Below are positions 63,948-64,000 of a DNA stretch of 64,000 nt, in pieces. The stretch spans positions 1,533,813 to 1,597,812 of the forward strand of contig NC_023033.1 in assembly GCF_000505665.1 (NCBI RefSeq), given 5' to 3'. The position numbers and the translations under genes were made by a program. Below the pieces are notes generated by a model. The model worked only from the letters and a program-made list of their open reading frames with translations, made no database searches and had not been told where the DNA came from. The stretch comes from Thermosynechococcus sp. NK55a. Lineage in GTDB: Bacteria; Cyanobacteriota; Cyanobacteriia; Thermosynechococcales; Thermosynechococcaceae. Position 1 is the first letter of the stretch. Every line of letters begins with the position of its first letter.

Positions 63948-64000
63948 CTAACGCACTTCCACAACGGCCTCTAGGGGATAGCGCACCTTGGGGGAAGTTG
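63948..64000 (-). CDS. C-terminal fragment of an unrecognised protein (cut by window edge)
   Basis: On the minus strand a frame entering from the right edge reads TSPKVRYPLEAVVEVR and ends at a TAG (63950-63948). The composition is plausible for a C-terminus, and the spacing to the GNAT gene (about 60 bases) is normal, but 16 codons are too few to identify it or to be sure of it. Confidence 0.4.
   Translation of the reverse strand, partial: TSPKVRYPLEAVVEVR

Noticed and set aside
1..64000. tRNA genes, rRNA genes or CRISPR arrays
   Set aside because: No T-loop-like GGTTCGA-N2-CC with cloverleaf pairing and no regularly spaced 25-40-base repeats were seen in any intergenic region.

Overview
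The window is one stretch of a cyanobacterial chromosome, most likely a thermophilic Thermosynechococcus-type organism (genus inferred from gene content and remembered family sequences, not searched). The evidence is lineage-specific genes: phycobiliprotein lyase CpcT, a BicA-type bicarbonate transporter, cyanophycin synthetase and cyanophycinase, MenA of the phylloquinone branch, a cyAbrB regulator, a Ycf35 (DUF1257) protein and a photosystem II S4-domain protein. The octamer GCGATCGC (HIP1) also recurs throughout. Genes are dense, lie on both strands and often overlap by a few bases.

Layout. 0-7.5 kb: envelope-sugar genes (GT9 glycosyltransferase, GmhB-like phosphatase), a cAMP-type Crp regulator, a DUF2997/DUF1257/ferredoxin operon, nfeD, an EI24 membrane protein and a DUF429 protein. 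7.7-16.3 kb: bicA; a leftward dnaK-dnaJ-flavoprotein-DNA glycosylase cluster; ribD. 16.9-24.7 kb: M23 peptidase, a CobA-HemD fusion, cpcT, lgt-rplT-rpmI, a PSII S4-domain gene, a YdcF protein and a degenerate alpha/beta hydrolase. 24.8-28.9 kb: a complete phosphate ABC transporter (sphX-pstC-pstA-pstB) behind a three-unit Pho box. 29.4-36.8 kb: cphB-cphA and a full-length 5-oxoprolinase. 36.8-42.5 kb: cyAbrB, a gene-poor stretch, SbcC/Rad50 and a vWA protein. 42.5-49.6 kb: a leftward, translationally coupled cassette (HAD-UbiA, GtrA, DprE1-like, DprE2-like, SAM hydrolase) that resembles the mycobacterial decaprenyl-phospho-arabinose pathway. Its probable upstream partner, a polytopic membrane protein, is split from it by a decayed IS5/IS903-type element. 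49.7-64 kb: stomatin-purS-orf-purQ, marC, an NlpC/P60 peptidase, guaB3, glyS, pnp, a lipase-like protein, a perfect Crp box with a possible small RNA, an RHH-type protein, menA and a GNAT acetyltransferase.

Three points deserve most attention. (1) The DprE1/DprE2/UbiA-HAD/GtrA cassette with its membrane partner implies a polyprenyl-phosphate pentose donor and a surface pentosyl transfer in a cyanobacterium. (2) Four genes are each broken by apparent loss of exactly one base in a run of 6-7 identical bases (five sites); adding one base restores a full-length protein each time. That pattern points first to homopolymer under-calling in the assembly, less likely to transcriptional slippage or phase variation. 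(3) A perfect TGTGA-N6-TCACA site sits next to a candidate ~75-nt RNA ending in a strong terminator, while the same window encodes a Crp with intact cAMP-contact residues.

I saw no tRNA, rRNA or CRISPR array.
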